IMG/VR virus record: IMGVR_UViG_3300033979_000348
Span: 1 to 46,949 of that record
Length of the DNA: 46,949 nucleotides
Direction: 5' to 3' (one strand)
Source of the DNA: a virus
Positions 1 through 7,304 of the stretch are shown in pieces (position 1 is the first letter of the stretch; every line of letters begins with the position of its first letter). The notes under the pieces are model-generated. The model was not told the origin of the DNA, made no database searches, and worked only from the letters and a program-made list of their open reading frames with translations. Both the position numbers and the translations under genes were made by a program.

Positions 1-1
1 T

Positions 2-355
2 ACAACTGATCATGCAGTTCAGACAAAAGTTCTCAGTTCTTATGGGATTAAGTCTGAGTTTAGGTATAATCTTTCATTTGCAGATCTTGATCGTGAGTTA
101 TCTGCTGGTAGACCCGTTGTTATTGGGGTACTCCATCGTGGCACTTTATCTTCTCCTACTGGTGGGCACATGTGTGTAGTCATAGGAAAGAAAGGTGATT
201 GTTATGTAGTAAATGATCCTTATGGTTCTTTGAATGATGGGTACACAGGACCTGTTACAAATGGTAAGGGTGTAGTTTATAAGAAGACGGATCTTCAATA
301 TCGTTGGTTGGAGAAAGGGAAAGATAAAACTGGTTGGGGCAGAATCTTCAAATGA
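2..355 (+). CDS. C39-type cysteine peptidase-like protein, 3' part only
   Basis: The reading frame is open from the first base, so the start lies outside the window; 117 residues are visible. The visible part has the second half of a papain-like C39 fold: the segment RPVVIGVLH, then GGHMCVVIG with the probable catalytic histidine, then VVNDPYGS with the aspartate that usually orients it. The catalytic cysteine should lie upstream. Such domains cleave peptides or bind cell-wall peptides. Its stop overlaps the start of the lysozyme gene (ATGA), so the two are probably translated together, which suggests a role in lysis or wall degradation. The fold assignment rests on motif spacing only. Confidence 0.6.
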   Translation, partial: TTDHAVQTKVLSSYGIKSEFRYNLSFADLDRELSAGRPVVIGVLHRGTLSSPTGGHMCVVIGKKGDCYVVNDPYGSLNDGYTGPVTNGKGVVYKKTDLQYRWLEKGKDKTGWGRIFK

Positions 356-969
356 CTATAAAATTTATTGATGCAGTAAAGAATCATAAAGATCTTCCAC
401 ATCAAAATAATGCTTGGCAGTTTCTTCAAGCATCAGTTCATAAAGAAATTCTAGATGAGTTTGCAAGAATTTATCGTAATCAACAGATCAATTTAACATT
501 AGAGGGTCTCCCTGAACCTGGAGTTTTTCTCATCAAAGAGTTTGAAGGATGCCATCTTTCTGCATACTATGACCCCCTCACAGGAGGACTTCCGATCACA
601 ATAGGGTGGGGAAGCACCAGAAGAAAAGATGGATCCATTTTTATGATTGGGAATCGTATTTCTCAAGAAGAAGCAGATGATCTTTTATACTTTCAATTGC
701 GTCGTGAGTTTCTTCCAACACTTCAAAAAATTCCATATTGGAGGGAGATGAATGAAAATCAACAAGGCGCAATTCTTAGCTTTGCTTATAATCTTGGTGC
801 TGATTTTTATGGAAGCCCTGACTTTAATACGATAACTAAAGTCCTTAAGAATAAGGAGTGGGGTAAAGTTCCAGAGGCACTCAAACTCTATCGTAATCCT
901 GGTAGTAAAGTAGAGAAAGGATTACTCAGAAGAAGAACTGCCGAAGGTGCCCTCTGGTCTTCCAAGTAA
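352..969 (+). CDS. Phage lysozyme (GH24-type endolysin)
   Basis: A 205-residue muramidase expected to cleave peptidoglycan at lysis. The catalytic region is KEFEGCHLSAYYDPLTGG followed by ITIGWGST: Glu65, Asp74 and Thr83 match the Glu-Asp-Thr set of GH24 lysozymes, with a longer Asp-Thr loop than in T4. The later GAILSFAYNLG is the usual GH24 core helix. About 50 N-terminal residues precede the catalytic domain and have no assigned role. The start is the ATG at 352, which overlaps the upstream stop; an in-frame TTG further upstream is unlikely. No signal peptide is seen, so a holin would be needed for export. Confidence 0.85.
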   Translation: MTIKFIDAVKNHKDLPHQNNAWQFLQASVHKEILDEFARIYRNQQINLTLEGLPEPGVFLIKEFEGCHLSAYYDPLTGGLPITIGWGSTRRKDGSIFMIGNRISQEEADDLLYFQLRREFLPTLQKIPYWREMNENQQGAILSFAYNLGADFYGSPDFNTITKVLKNKEWGKVPEALKLYRNPGSKVEKGLLRRRTAEGALWSSK

Positions 970-1116
970 CTTTCTACCACGCCTCCAAGTTCTACGAATT
1001 GCAGAACGAACTTCTGGTGGTTGTTGTTTAATTTTTATATTTCTATTCTCATTAAAGAAACCATCATTAGTCAGTAATCTAATGAGGATGATTATCGGAA
1101 GAATTGTTTTCTTCAT
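922..1116 (-). CDS. Doubtful 64-residue ORF overlapping the lysozyme 3' end
   Basis: The ORF begins with a short hydrophobic run (KKTILPIIILIRLL) and continues as a basic, polar tail rich in Arg. It overlaps the preceding minus-strand 42-residue gene by 38 bases and the lysozyme gene by 48 bases on the opposite strand. A hydrophobic N-terminus plus a basic tail next to lysis genes would suit a spanin or other lysis accessory protein, but no lipobox is visible and the ribosome site is weak. It is listed because it otherwise fills the gap between the convergent groups. It may not be expressed. Confidence 0.3.
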   Translation of the reverse strand: MKKTILPIIILIRLLTNDGFFNENRNIKIKQQPPEVRSAIRRTWRRGRKLLGRPEGTFGSSSSE

Positions 1117-1207
1117 TATCCCAGATAAGAATTTTGTAGATACACCAAATAACTCCTATCAGACCAACACCTAACAATATATTTACACTCCAAACTACAT
1201 CACTCAT
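1079..1207 (-). CDS. 42-residue single-pass membrane protein
   Basis: The protein starts MSDVVWSVNILLGVGLIGV and carries one membrane helix at residues about 8-27, followed by an acidic, Asn/His-rich tail. Its ATG overlaps the stop of the upstream two-helix protein by eight bases and has an AAGGAAA ribosome site, so the pair looks translationally coupled. Position beside lysozyme suggests a lysis accessory protein (small holin, antiholin or spanin partner). This is inferred from context only; no family is recognised. Confidence 0.5.
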   Translation of the reverse strand: MSDVVWSVNILLGVGLIGVIWCIYKILIWDNEENNSSDNHPH

Positions 1208-1493
1208 TTTCCTTTTCTTCAGATTTTTTATTTAAGTTTGCTTTTAAAGCAATGATGGTTGCTAGAAGAGACATCAAAACTTGAATTGATTCTGATGTAT
1301 TATCATCACATTTACTTGGAGGTTTTGCTCCACTTTTATCAAATGCTTTTACAAGATACAAGTAATGTAAACTAGACATCACTTTGAAATTACATATCAC
1401 ATAGTTAGTGAATGTCATTCCAACAATTGCTGTTGCTACAAAGGCAACTAACATAGGAACAATATTATCAAGTGTTGGATATTTAAATTTCAT
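1200..1493 (-). CDS. Two-helix membrane protein, holin candidate
   Basis: A 97-residue protein with two predicted membrane segments: residues about 11-31 (IVPMLVAFVATAIVG) and about 70-86 (VLMSLLATIIALKANL), and a charged C-terminus ending in Lys/Glu. Size, two helices and the charged tail fit a class II holin, which would let the neighbouring lysozyme reach peptidoglycan. The start is the ATG at 1493, because it overlaps the upstream stop (ATGA) and has an AGGAGG-like site 4-5 bases before it; the longer frame beginning at 1517 is less likely. It lies on the opposite strand from the lysozyme. No sequence family was recognised. Confidence 0.6.
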   Translation of the reverse strand: MKFKYPTLDNIVPMLVAFVATAIVGMTFTNYVICNFKVMSSLHYLYLVKAFDKSGAKPPSKCDDNTSESIQVLMSLLATIIALKANLNKKSEEKENE

Positions 1494-1681
1494 CTTCCCT
1501 CCTCTTTGTGAACCCAAGTCTTAAGTTCATTTAAATATTGTCTCAACATATCCGCTTTTTTTAAATGCCAAACATCACCACTCTTGAAGTACTCTTGAGT
1601 GTGATTATCTATTGCTTTGAGAATATGATGGATGGGAGAATTCCAAGGCTCACGCTTTGGAGTATTCCATTCTCTTGGCAT
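1490..1681 (-). CDS. Small conserved-looking cyanophage protein (63 aa)
   Basis: A 63-residue soluble protein rich in Trp, His and charged residues (starts MPREWNTPKREPWNSP). It has no membrane segment and no recognised motif. It sits second in the minus-strand group, 6 bases after the 34-residue gene, and its stop overlaps the start of the holin candidate. The ribosome site GAGG lies across the stop codon of the gene before it. Function is unknown. Confidence 0.55.
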   Translation of the reverse strand: MPREWNTPKREPWNSPIHHILKAIDNHTQEYFKSGDVWHLKKADMLRQYLNELKTWVHKEEGR

Positions 1682-1687
1682 AAATCC

Positions 1688-1792
1688 TCACTTTTTCTTA
1701 CCACCATTCTTTGCTTTCTTAGCAGTTGCATTGCCCTGATTCTGTTTAGAACCATTAGATCCTTTCTTACCTTTATTTGCAGATTTTGCCAT
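1688..1792 (-). CDS. 34-residue Lys/Asn/Gly-rich basic protein
   Basis: A very short gene starting MAKSANKGKKGSNGSKQ and ending in a run of Lys, composed almost only of Lys, Asn, Gly, Ala, Ser and Gln. It is probably disordered and nucleic-acid binding or virion associated. It opens the minus-strand group and has a T4-type late promoter about 23 bases upstream (1815-1822), which supports it as a real, late-expressed gene. Similar tiny lysine-rich proteins occur in other cyanomyoviruses (from memory). Function is unknown. Confidence 0.6.
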   Translation of the reverse strand: MAKSANKGKKGSNGSKQNQGNATAKKAKNGGKKK

Positions 1793-1814
1793 AGTAGTGA
1801 GTTGGGCACTTATT

Positions 1815-1822
1815 TATTTATG
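1815..1822 (-). promoter_or_regulatory. T4-type late promoter (CATAAATA), minus strand
   Basis: Read on the minus strand the bases are CATAAATA, one off the T4 late consensus TATAAATA recognised by gp55/gp33. The start codon of the 34-residue gene lies 23 bases downstream, a spacing like that of other late promoters in this window. Confidence 0.5.
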
Positions 1823-1844
1823 GATAGACATGCATTTGGATAGC

Positions 1845-1873
1845 TTGACAGGATTTCCTGACAATGCTATAAT
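1845..1873 (+). promoter_or_regulatory. Consensus sigma-70 promoter of psbA with internal palindrome
   Basis: TTGACA (1845-1850) and TATAAT (1868-1873) are separated by exactly 17 bases, a perfect housekeeping promoter that host RNA polymerase should read early. A 12-base inverted repeat CAGGATTTCCTG (1849-1860) lies inside the spacer and could be an operator. A late-type ATAAAT box (1872-1877) follows directly, so the gene may have both early and late promoters. Confidence 0.8.
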
Positions 1874-1880
1874 AAATACA

Positions 1881-2000
1881 TGTTAAGGAATGAAATATTT
1901 CTTAACCTTCTCTAACCGAGATCATGAGAAGTAAAGCATCTCTCATACCCATGATGGAGGGTGTCATGGGAAATACTGTACCTGTTCAGTCCCCCTGAAC
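1881..2000 (+). ncRNA. Structured psbA leader RNA of four hairpins (PhotoRC-like cis-regulatory RNA candidate)
   Basis: The untranslated leader can fold into four successive hairpins: GTTAAGGAA/TTTCTTAAC (1882-1890 with 1898-1906, one wobble), ATGAGA/TCTCAT (1924-1929 with 1941-1946), CCCATGA/TCATGGG (1948-1954 with 1964-1970) and GTTCAG/CTGAAC (1984-1989 with 1995-2000). Conserved RNA structures called PhotoRC-I and PhotoRC-II are known upstream of psbA in marine cyanobacteria and a cyanophage, and this leader is a good candidate for that class. I cannot confirm the match without a covariance-model search. No clear ribosome site stands before the psbA ATG, which fits control by RNA structure. 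Confidence 0.6.
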
Positions 2001-2023
2001 CATACTTACCCTTTAAATAAAAA

Positions 2024-3103
2024 ATGACTGCTACTATTGCTTCACGTAATTCTACTAACCTCTGGCAAGAATTTTGCGAGTGGGTTACTTCAACAAACAA
2101 TCGTCTTTATGTTGGTTGGTTTGGAGTCCTTATGATTCCATGCCTTCTTGCTGCAACTACTTGCTTTATTGTTGCATTTGTAGGTGCTCCTCCTGTGGAC
2201 ATTGATGGTATTCGCGAACCAGTTGCTGGTTCTCTGATGTATGGAAACAACATCATCTCTGGTGCCGTTGTTCCTTCTTCTAATGCTATTGGTCTTCACT
2301 TCTATCCTATCTGGGAAGCTGCTTCTCTGGATGAGTGGTTGTACAATGGTGGACCTTTCCAACTTGTTGTATTTCACTTCCTCATTGGCATTTATGCTTA
2401 CATGGGTCGTGAATGGGAACTCTCTTATCGTTTGGGTATGCGTCCTTGGATCTGTGTTGCTTACTCAGCACCTGTTGCTGCTGCTTCTGCAGTTTTCCTG
2501 GTCTATCCTTTTGGTCAAGGTTCTTTCTCTGATGCTATGCCCCTGGGCATTTCTGGTACTTTTAACTATATGCTTGTATTCCAGGCAGAACATAACATTC
2601 TGATGCACCCCTTCCACATGCTTGGAGTTGCTGGTGTCTTTGGTGGTTCATTGTTCTCTGCAATGCACGGTTCTCTGGTTACTTCTTCACTGGTTCGTGA
2701 GACCACTGAAACTGAATCACAGAATTATGGTTATAAGTTTGGACAAGAAGAAGAGACATACAATATTGTTGCTGCTCATGGATACTTTGGTCGTCTGATC
2801 TTCCAATATGCATCTTTTAATAATTCTCGTTCACTACACTTCTTCCTTGCTGCTTGGCCTGTAGTTGGCATCTGGTTTACTGCTCTTGGTGTTAGCACTA
2901 TGGCATTTAACCTCAATGGTTTCAACTTTAACCAGTCTATTGTTGATAGTCAGAATCGTGTGATCCCTACCTGGGCAGATGTGCTTAACCGTGCTGGTCT
3001 TGGTATGGAAGTGATGCATGAAAGAAATGCTCACAACTTCCCTCTTGACCTTGCTGCTGCAGAGACAACTTCTGTTGCTCTGACTGCTCCAAGTATTGGT
3101 TGA
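2024..3103 (+). CDS. psbA: Photosystem II reaction-centre protein D1
   Basis: A full-length 359-residue D1 protein that, in the thylakoid membrane, binds P680, pheophytin, QB and the manganese cluster. All key residues sit at their standard numbers: Tyr161, Asp170, Glu189, His190, His198, His215, Ser264, His272, His332, Glu333, Asp342 and Ala344. A 15-residue tail follows Ala344, to be removed by the host CtpA protease. Residue 130 is Glu, as in the high-light type of D1. Cyanophages use such genes to replace damaged D1 during infection. It is a separate unit: its own promoter and hairpin leader upstream, a strong terminator downstream. No intron, frameshift or missing residue is seen. Confidence 0.98.
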   Translation: MTATIASRNSTNLWQEFCEWVTSTNNRLYVGWFGVLMIPCLLAATTCFIVAFVGAPPVDIDGIREPVAGSLMYGNNIISGAVVPSSNAIGLHFYPIWEAASLDEWLYNGGPFQLVVFHFLIGIYAYMGREWELSYRLGMRPWICVAYSAPVAAASAVFLVYPFGQGSFSDAMPLGISGTFNYMLVFQAEHNILMHPFHMLGVAGVFGGSLFSAMHGSLVTSSLVRETTETESQNYGYKFGQEEETYNIVAAHGYFGRLIFQYASFNNSRSLHFFLAAWPVVGIWFTALGVSTMAFNLNGFNFNQSIVDSQNRVIPTWADVLNRAGLGMEVMHERNAHNFPLDLAAAETTSVALTAPSIG

Positions 3104-3125
3104 TATAAAACCTCAAAAAATAAAT

Positions 3126-3154
3126 AAGGGAGTTCCACAAGAACTCCTTTTTTT
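3126..3154 (+). terminator. Rho-independent terminator of psbA
   Basis: GGAGTTC (3129-3135), loop CACAA and GAACTCC (3141-3147) form a perfect 7-bp stem extended by A-T pairs and followed by seven T. It ends the psbA transcript 20 bases after the stop codon. Confidence 0.92.
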
Positions 3155-3220
3155 ATGCTTTTAATCCTCCTACTCTTTCAACTCTTCGGAGTATTCCTTT
3201 TCTTAATGTCCCTACTATGA
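3155..3220 (+). CDS. Possible 21-residue hydrophobic micro-protein
   Basis: An ATG directly after the T-run of the psbA terminator opens a 21-codon frame of almost only Leu, Phe, Ile, Val and Met, beginning MLLILLLFQLFGV: one membrane helix with no charged residue. Its stop overlaps the ATG of the next small gene (ATGA), as in real phage operons. It lacks a ribosome site and would be made only on read-through of the terminator. It could be chance. Confidence 0.25.
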   Translation: MLLILLLFQLFGVFLFLMSLL

Positions 3221-3345
3221 TATCATCAGAAACTCCACATAAACTTGCAGAAATTATTAGGGATACCTGGCCTAACCTTTACAGGAAACCACAACCCAAG
3301 TATAATAATCAAAAGACTTCAGAAGATGAACAAGTACAACAGTGA
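3217..3345 (+). CDS. Small unknown protein (42 aa)
   Basis: The frame starts MISSETPHKLAEIIRDTWPN and ends in a polar Gln/Lys/Glu tail. Composition is that of a normal soluble protein with an N-terminal helix. It overlaps the micro-ORF before it by four bases and the next gene by 20 bases. No family is recognised. Overlaps at both ends and a natural composition favour a real gene, but the ribosome site is poor. Confidence 0.45.
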   Translation: MISSETPHKLAEIIRDTWPNLYRKPQPKYNNQKTSEDEQVQQ

Positions 3346-3649
3346 AGATTATTTCTCAGTAAGAGAAAGAAGGACTGGAAGAAAGATTTGTGATTGTGGA
3401 GATTTTGAAGATGCAAGAATGATAATGTATATGGATGCACCAAATCGTGAAATTGTAAAAAACAAAACACTCATGAGTCCAGTTGTTGATATTGAGATGC
3501 CAAAAGCACTCCCAACCTCAGAGATTGTTGTAAATATGAATGGTGGAGTTGGTGGTTCCTGGAGAGTAGAAGAGGCAACAGGAAATGGACCTGGGGCTCC
3601 CCCTCAAATCAAACTTCCAGAAGGACAACAAGAACCTGTAATAGTATGA
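3326..3649 (+). CDS. Unknown cyanophage protein (107 aa)
   Basis: The preferred start is the ATG at 3326 (MNKYNSEDYFSVRERRTGR); a longer frame from 3245 would overlap the preceding small gene almost entirely. The N-terminal part has the pattern RTGRKICDCGDFEDARMI, and the C-terminal third is rich in Gly, Pro and Glu and probably flexible. No catalytic motif is seen. Its stop overlaps the next start (ATGA), so it belongs to the operon leading into the sugar cassette. Function is unknown. Confidence 0.6.
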   Translation: MNKYNSEDYFSVRERRTGRKICDCGDFEDARMIMYMDAPNREIVKNKTLMSPVVDIEMPKALPTSEIVVNMNGGVGGSWRVEEATGNGPGAPPQIKLPEGQQEPVIV

Positions 3650-3855
3650 ATCATCGCAAATATAAGCAAGCAGAGAATGTAAGAAGACCAAGAAAGGAAA
3701 AATACAATCCTTATGCAAATGACCCATCAGATGCAAAGTGTCCTTATTGTGGTCAGGGTGGGAAGATTTGTTCCTATGTAAATAGTGTTAGTCGTGGTTG
3801 GGGCAGAGGTGCTTGTGCCACAAAACATAATAATATTAAATTGGATGACCTATGA
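3646..3855 (+). CDS. Small basic protein with a CPYC motif (69 aa)
   Basis: The N-terminus is strongly basic (MNHRKYKQAENVRRPRKEK). A single CPYC pair (DAKCPYCGQGGKIC) with two further Cys downstream could bind one zinc ion as a small ribbon, which together with the basic arm suggests nucleic-acid binding. It overlaps both neighbours by ATGA. It is not a glutaredoxin, since that fold needs more sequence. Function is unknown. Confidence 0.6.
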   Translation: MNHRKYKQAENVRRPRKEKYNPYANDPSDAKCPYCGQGGKICSYVNSVSRGWGRGACATKHNNIKLDDL

Positions 3856-4604
3856 AGTTACTTCATGTAGTTTTTTCTACTAATAGAGTAGAATTTTTGA
3901 AAAAAACATTTGAAGCAAATAAAAAATTAGATTTTAGTGAATTGGATGTAGACCATTTATTCATTGATGATTATCCAAATGGACGGGATAATGAATCTTT
4001 AGCAGAGTTTGTAGTAGCAAATGGATATAATGAAATTATTTTTCATGAAGAAAATCAAGGCATTACAAAAACTTGGCAAGAACTTTTCAATTTGGTTAGA
4101 CAAAAAGATTATGATTATATCTTTCATCATGAAGATGATGTTGAAGTAATGTGTCCATTAAAGATAATGGATTTGATTGAACTTCTTGAACAAGACAAGA
4201 CCTTATCTCAAATACAATTGAAAAGAAATAATTGGTATGATTTTGAAAAAGAAGAAATAGGTCCAAAAGATGATGATGTAATTTTTAAACACTATAGATA
4301 TGAAAAGGCAACTCCATATTTTTGGATGCTGATGTCTTTATATCCTGCTTGGATTGCTAAAGAACCTATCTTTGAAGAGACAGGATTCAATCCATCAGAA
4401 TCAGTAATTGCAAATTACTTATTGAATAAGTATAATATTGGAGCAGGATTGTTGAAAACTGCTGAAGGTGGTATAATGGTAAATCATATTGGCGAATACT
4501 TTCATGGACAAAGAGTTTCTGAAGGAGAACCTGGATGGGATGGGTTTAAATATATTGATCCTAATGTAAAATATTGTTCTAAAACTGGTGTTATTTTGGG
4601 ATGA
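3852..4604 (+). CDS. GT-A-type glycosyltransferase
   Basis: A 250-residue enzyme with the layout of a GT2-like glycosyltransferase: an N-terminal Rossmann-like part (MKLLHVVFSTNRVEFLKKTF), then FHHEDDVEV with the DxD-type metal and nucleotide-sugar site (Glu94-Asp95-Asp96), then an acceptor-side half with HIGEYFHGQ. It should transfer a sugar from a nucleotide donor to an unknown acceptor in the host cytoplasm. It is short for the family but looks complete. It is the first gene of the sugar cassette and overlaps genes on both sides. Confidence 0.75.
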   Translation: MKLLHVVFSTNRVEFLKKTFEANKKLDFSELDVDHLFIDDYPNGRDNESLAEFVVANGYNEIIFHEENQGITKTWQELFNLVRQKDYDYIFHHEDDVEVMCPLKIMDLIELLEQDKTLSQIQLKRNNWYDFEKEEIGPKDDDVIFKHYRYEKATPYFWMLMSLYPAWIAKEPIFEETGFNPSESVIANYLLNKYNIGAGLLKTAEGGIMVNHIGEYFHGQRVSEGEPGWDGFKYIDPNVKYCSKTGVILG

Positions 4605-5167
4605 ATGTAAATCTTATAGTTGCAGATAACTTTTATAACAATCCTGATGATGTAAGAAACTTTGCATTATCACAGGAGTTTGCAGTAAGAGGAAACTATC
4701 CAGGATTGAGAACTAAATCATTTCTCAATGAAAGTAATAGAGAAGTCATAGATGCTCTTGTCTCTCATGCCTCTGGAGGTGTGACTGATTGGTTACTTGA
4801 TGAAAATGGCGATGGATATACAGGAGCATTTCAAATTTGTACATCAATGGATCGTACATGGATTCACTCTGACTATAATAATATGTGGGCAGGAGTATGC
4901 TATCTAACGCCAAATGCTCCATTAAGTGCTGGTACTGCATTGTATAGGCACAAAAAAACTGGGGAGAGAGCATCTATAGACAACATTGATCATGGTGAGG
5001 ATGGACATGATTATACAAAATGGGAAACTGTAGATAGGATAGGAAACATTTACAATAGATTAATTTTATATCCTGGTAAGTTATTTCACGCTTCTATAGA
5101 TTATTTTGGAAGTAATCTTCAAGATGGTAGATTATTTCAAACATTTTTTTTCAATACAAGGTACTGA
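4601..5167 (+). CDS. Fe(II)/2-oxoglutarate oxygenase-like protein, copy 1
   Basis: A 188-residue protein with the jelly-roll metal triad pattern: His89-x-Asp91 (WIHSDY), distal His163 (LFHAS) and Arg177 (DGRLFQTFFF), the last placed to bind 2-oxoglutarate. Members of this superfamily hydroxylate side chains, sugars or bases using iron and oxygen. It resembles DUF6445-type proteins seen in phages and marine bacteria (from memory). It lies between a glycosyltransferase and the mutase and is paralogous to the protein at 7347-7931 (shared WAGxxYLTPNAP segment), which points to a role in the same cassette. The substrate is unknown. Confidence 0.65.
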   Translation: MNVNLIVADNFYNNPDDVRNFALSQEFAVRGNYPGLRTKSFLNESNREVIDALVSHASGGVTDWLLDENGDGYTGAFQICTSMDRTWIHSDYNNMWAGVCYLTPNAPLSAGTALYRHKKTGERASIDNIDHGEDGHDYTKWETVDRIGNIYNRLILYPGKLFHASIDYFGSNLQDGRLFQTFFFNTRY

Positions 5168-5169
5168 TA

Positions 5170-6201
5170 ATGTCATTAGCATATGTGATTGGTTCTGGAA
5201 CTGCTGGTGCTACATCAGCAAGGATACTCAAAGATAATGGATGGGACGTAGAGGTCTTTGAAACCAGAGAATATCTTTCTGGCAATTGTTATGACTATGT
5301 TGATGAAAAAACAGGATGTGTAATTCATGCACATGGACCTCATGCTATCCATACAGATAATGATCGTGTTTGGGATTGGTTGAATCAATTTGCAGTTTTC
5401 AATAATTTTTCTGTTGAAGTATGGGCAAACACAAGTCTTGGAAAAATTCCTATTCCATATAATGACAACTCAGATAAAATTATTGGCAGAAGATTATCTG
5501 ACACTGAAATTAAGGAATTAGTATTCAGAGATTATTCTGAAAAAATGTGGGGAGTTAAGTTAGAGGAACTTCCTATGGGCATTTTGAATAGACTTCCTAT
5601 AAGAAAAAAAGGTTCTAATGGGTCTTTCACTCAACAAAAGTATCAAGGTCTACCTAAGAATGGATTTGTGGACATGTTCAAGAATATCTTTGATGATATT
5701 CCAGTTCATTTAAATGTATCAAAAGATGAATGGCGAACACTCAAAGACAAATGTGACTTGTTAGTTTTTACTGGAAAGGTTGATAATTATTTTGATTATC
5801 AGTATGGAAAGTTATCTTATAGGTCATTGAACTTTGAACATGTCTATTGTCCTAAGACAGTGTATATCCAACTTAATGAATGCAACAGAAATAATGAATG
5901 GAATCGTGCTATTGACCACTCTTATTGGTACAATCAAGATGTTGAAACTACAGTAGTTACAAGAGAATATCCAGTAGAACATATTGAAGGATTGAATAAT
6001 CCATATTATCCTATGATTTTTGGAAAGTATCTGGAACAGTTTGAACAATATAAACCATTAATGCAAGCAGAAAAAAATACAATTTTTGTTGGAAGAACTG
6101 CTACTTACAAATACTTGACTATAGATCAGACTATAGCAAGAACAGCAAACAAACTCAAAAGAATGGGATTTGTTGATAGAATACTTACACCTGAATTATG
6201 A
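5170..6201 (+). CDS. glf: UDP-galactopyranose mutase
   Basis: A 343-residue flavoenzyme that converts UDP-galactopyranose to UDP-galactofuranose. Evidence: an N-terminal FAD-binding GSGTAGA (residues 8-14), Glu31 ending the second strand, SGNCYDY, the HGPHAIHT segment, SEKMWG, GSNGSFTQQKYQGLPKNGF in the middle, and GRTATYKYLTIDQTIARTA at the C-terminus. It is slightly shorter than most bacterial enzymes (about 360-380) but has both ends. The dinucleotide motif has Thr where Phe is usual (GxGTAG). Galactofuranose is a surface-glycan sugar, so this gene explains the glycosyltransferases around it. Confidence 0.93.
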   Translation: MSLAYVIGSGTAGATSARILKDNGWDVEVFETREYLSGNCYDYVDEKTGCVIHAHGPHAIHTDNDRVWDWLNQFAVFNNFSVEVWANTSLGKIPIPYNDNSDKIIGRRLSDTEIKELVFRDYSEKMWGVKLEELPMGILNRLPIRKKGSNGSFTQQKYQGLPKNGFVDMFKNIFDDIPVHLNVSKDEWRTLKDKCDLLVFTGKVDNYFDYQYGKLSYRSLNFEHVYCPKTVYIQLNECNRNNEWNRAIDHSYWYNQDVETTVVTREYPVEHIEGLNNPYYPMIFGKYLEQFEQYKPLMQAEKNTIFVGRTATYKYLTIDQTIARTANKLKRMGFVDRILTPEL

Positions 6202-7304
6202 TGAAAAATACGAAAATTTGTTTGAATATGATGGTTGGTAATGAATCTCATATCATTACTAGAGTTCTTGAGTCTTGCTATAATCACATTGACTATTGGG
6301 TTATCCAATGTAATGGCACTGATAATACGCAACAAATTATAGAAAAGTTTTTTGAAGAAAAAAATATTCCAGGATATTGTTATAATGTTGAGTGGCAATA
6401 TCCTGGTTGGAATAGTGATCATTTAATTCAAGAATGTTATGATGCAAATCACCAGTGTGATTGGTTGTTTAGAATTGATGCAGATGAAGAACTTTTAGTA
6501 GATGATGATTTTGATTGGAGTGTATTTGAAGATACCTCAATTCAATCTTGGGATGTTGTTGCTACCACTGGAGATTCATCCTGGTTAAGAAATAGAGTTT
6601 GGAATGCTAATTTTTCTTGGAGATTTAAGCACGATAAAAGACATGAGTGTATCATTCTTCCTGGATGTGGTCCAACAGGAGAAGAATTTCAAAGAGTTCT
6701 TTTGGACAAAGGGTTTAGGCATTTTATCAGAAGTGAAGGAGATACTTATACAAGTCCAACAAAATTTGTAGTAGATGCATTAGAACTTGAACAACAGCAT
6801 GTATCTAAAGGTTCTTTATTGTCAGACCCTTATCATTTCTTTTATATTGGAAAAAGTTATAGCGATTGTTATGGTGTAGATGGTCTTCCTTTGGGATATG
6901 AACATCAAAAAGAATATGCAAGAAGATGTATTTTTTACTTTACTGAGTATATAAAAAACTTTTATAATGGTAATGAGAATGAAATGATATATTATTCTCA
7001 ATATCTTATAGGTAGTGCTTATAGATTTTGTGGAGAGCATGATATAGCAATTGAAGAGTATATGAAATGCACCCCACTTTGTTTAAGTAGAAATGAACAC
7101 TTTTGTGGCCTAATTGAATTGTATTTATATAAAGGTGAGTATGAAAATGCTTATGTCTATGCTTCTATGTTAATGCAAGAAGACAGAAAAAATCCTTTTC
7201 CAAGAATTGGATTTTTGATCCACAATCAATGTTATTATGATACTGGAACATATGTAAAAGTATTGTTTGATCAAGCAAAAGAAAAGTTAGAATCTATTAG
7301 TTGA
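6198..7304 (+). CDS. GT2-type glycosyltransferase with helical C-terminal region
   Basis: A 368-residue protein. The N-terminal half is a GT2-like fold (MMVGNESHIITRVLESC, then LFRIDADEEL with the DxD motif at 94-98). The C-terminal third (about 250-360) has repeated helical pairs (YLIGSAYRFCGEHDIAIEEY, then GLIELYLYKGEYENAYVY) resembling TPR units, as in some GT2 enzymes that recognise protein acceptors. Its start overlaps the glf stop (ATGATGA; start at 6198 or 6201). Donor and acceptor are unknown; UDP-galactofuranose is possible given the neighbour. Confidence 0.75.
   Translation: MMKNTKICLNMMVGNESHIITRVLESCYNHIDYWVIQCNGTDNTQQIIEKFFEEKNIPGYCYNVEWQYPGWNSDHLIQECYDANHQCDWLFRIDADEELLVDDDFDWSVFEDTSIQSWDVVATTGDSSWLRNRVWNANFSWRFKHDKRHECIILPGCGPTGEEFQRVLLDKGFRHFIRSEGDTYTSPTKFVVDALELEQQHVSKGSLLSDPYHFFYIGKSYSDCYGVDGLPLGYEHQKEYARRCIFYFTEYIKNFYNGNENEMIYYSQYLIGSAYRFCGEHDIAIEEYMKCTPLCLSRNEHFCGLIELYLYKGEYENAYVYASMLMQEDRKNPFPRIGFLIHNQCYYDTGTYVKVLFDQAKEKLESIS

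Noticed and set aside
947-1174. 75-codon plus-strand frame after the lysozyme
   Set aside because: It has no ribosome site and overlaps the better supported minus-strand small genes.
2090-3034. Long frames antisense to psbA (and a +2 frame inside it)
   Set aside because: They lie fully within a strongly conserved gene, with no ribosome sites or protein-like composition.
3120-3126. ATAAATA box after psbA
   Set aside because: It lies in the A-rich upstream arm of the psbA terminator, and a transcript starting there would stop at once.
3245-3325. N-terminal extension of the 107-residue protein
   Set aside because: It would overlap most of a plausible small gene in another frame, and no ribosome site supports the upstream start.
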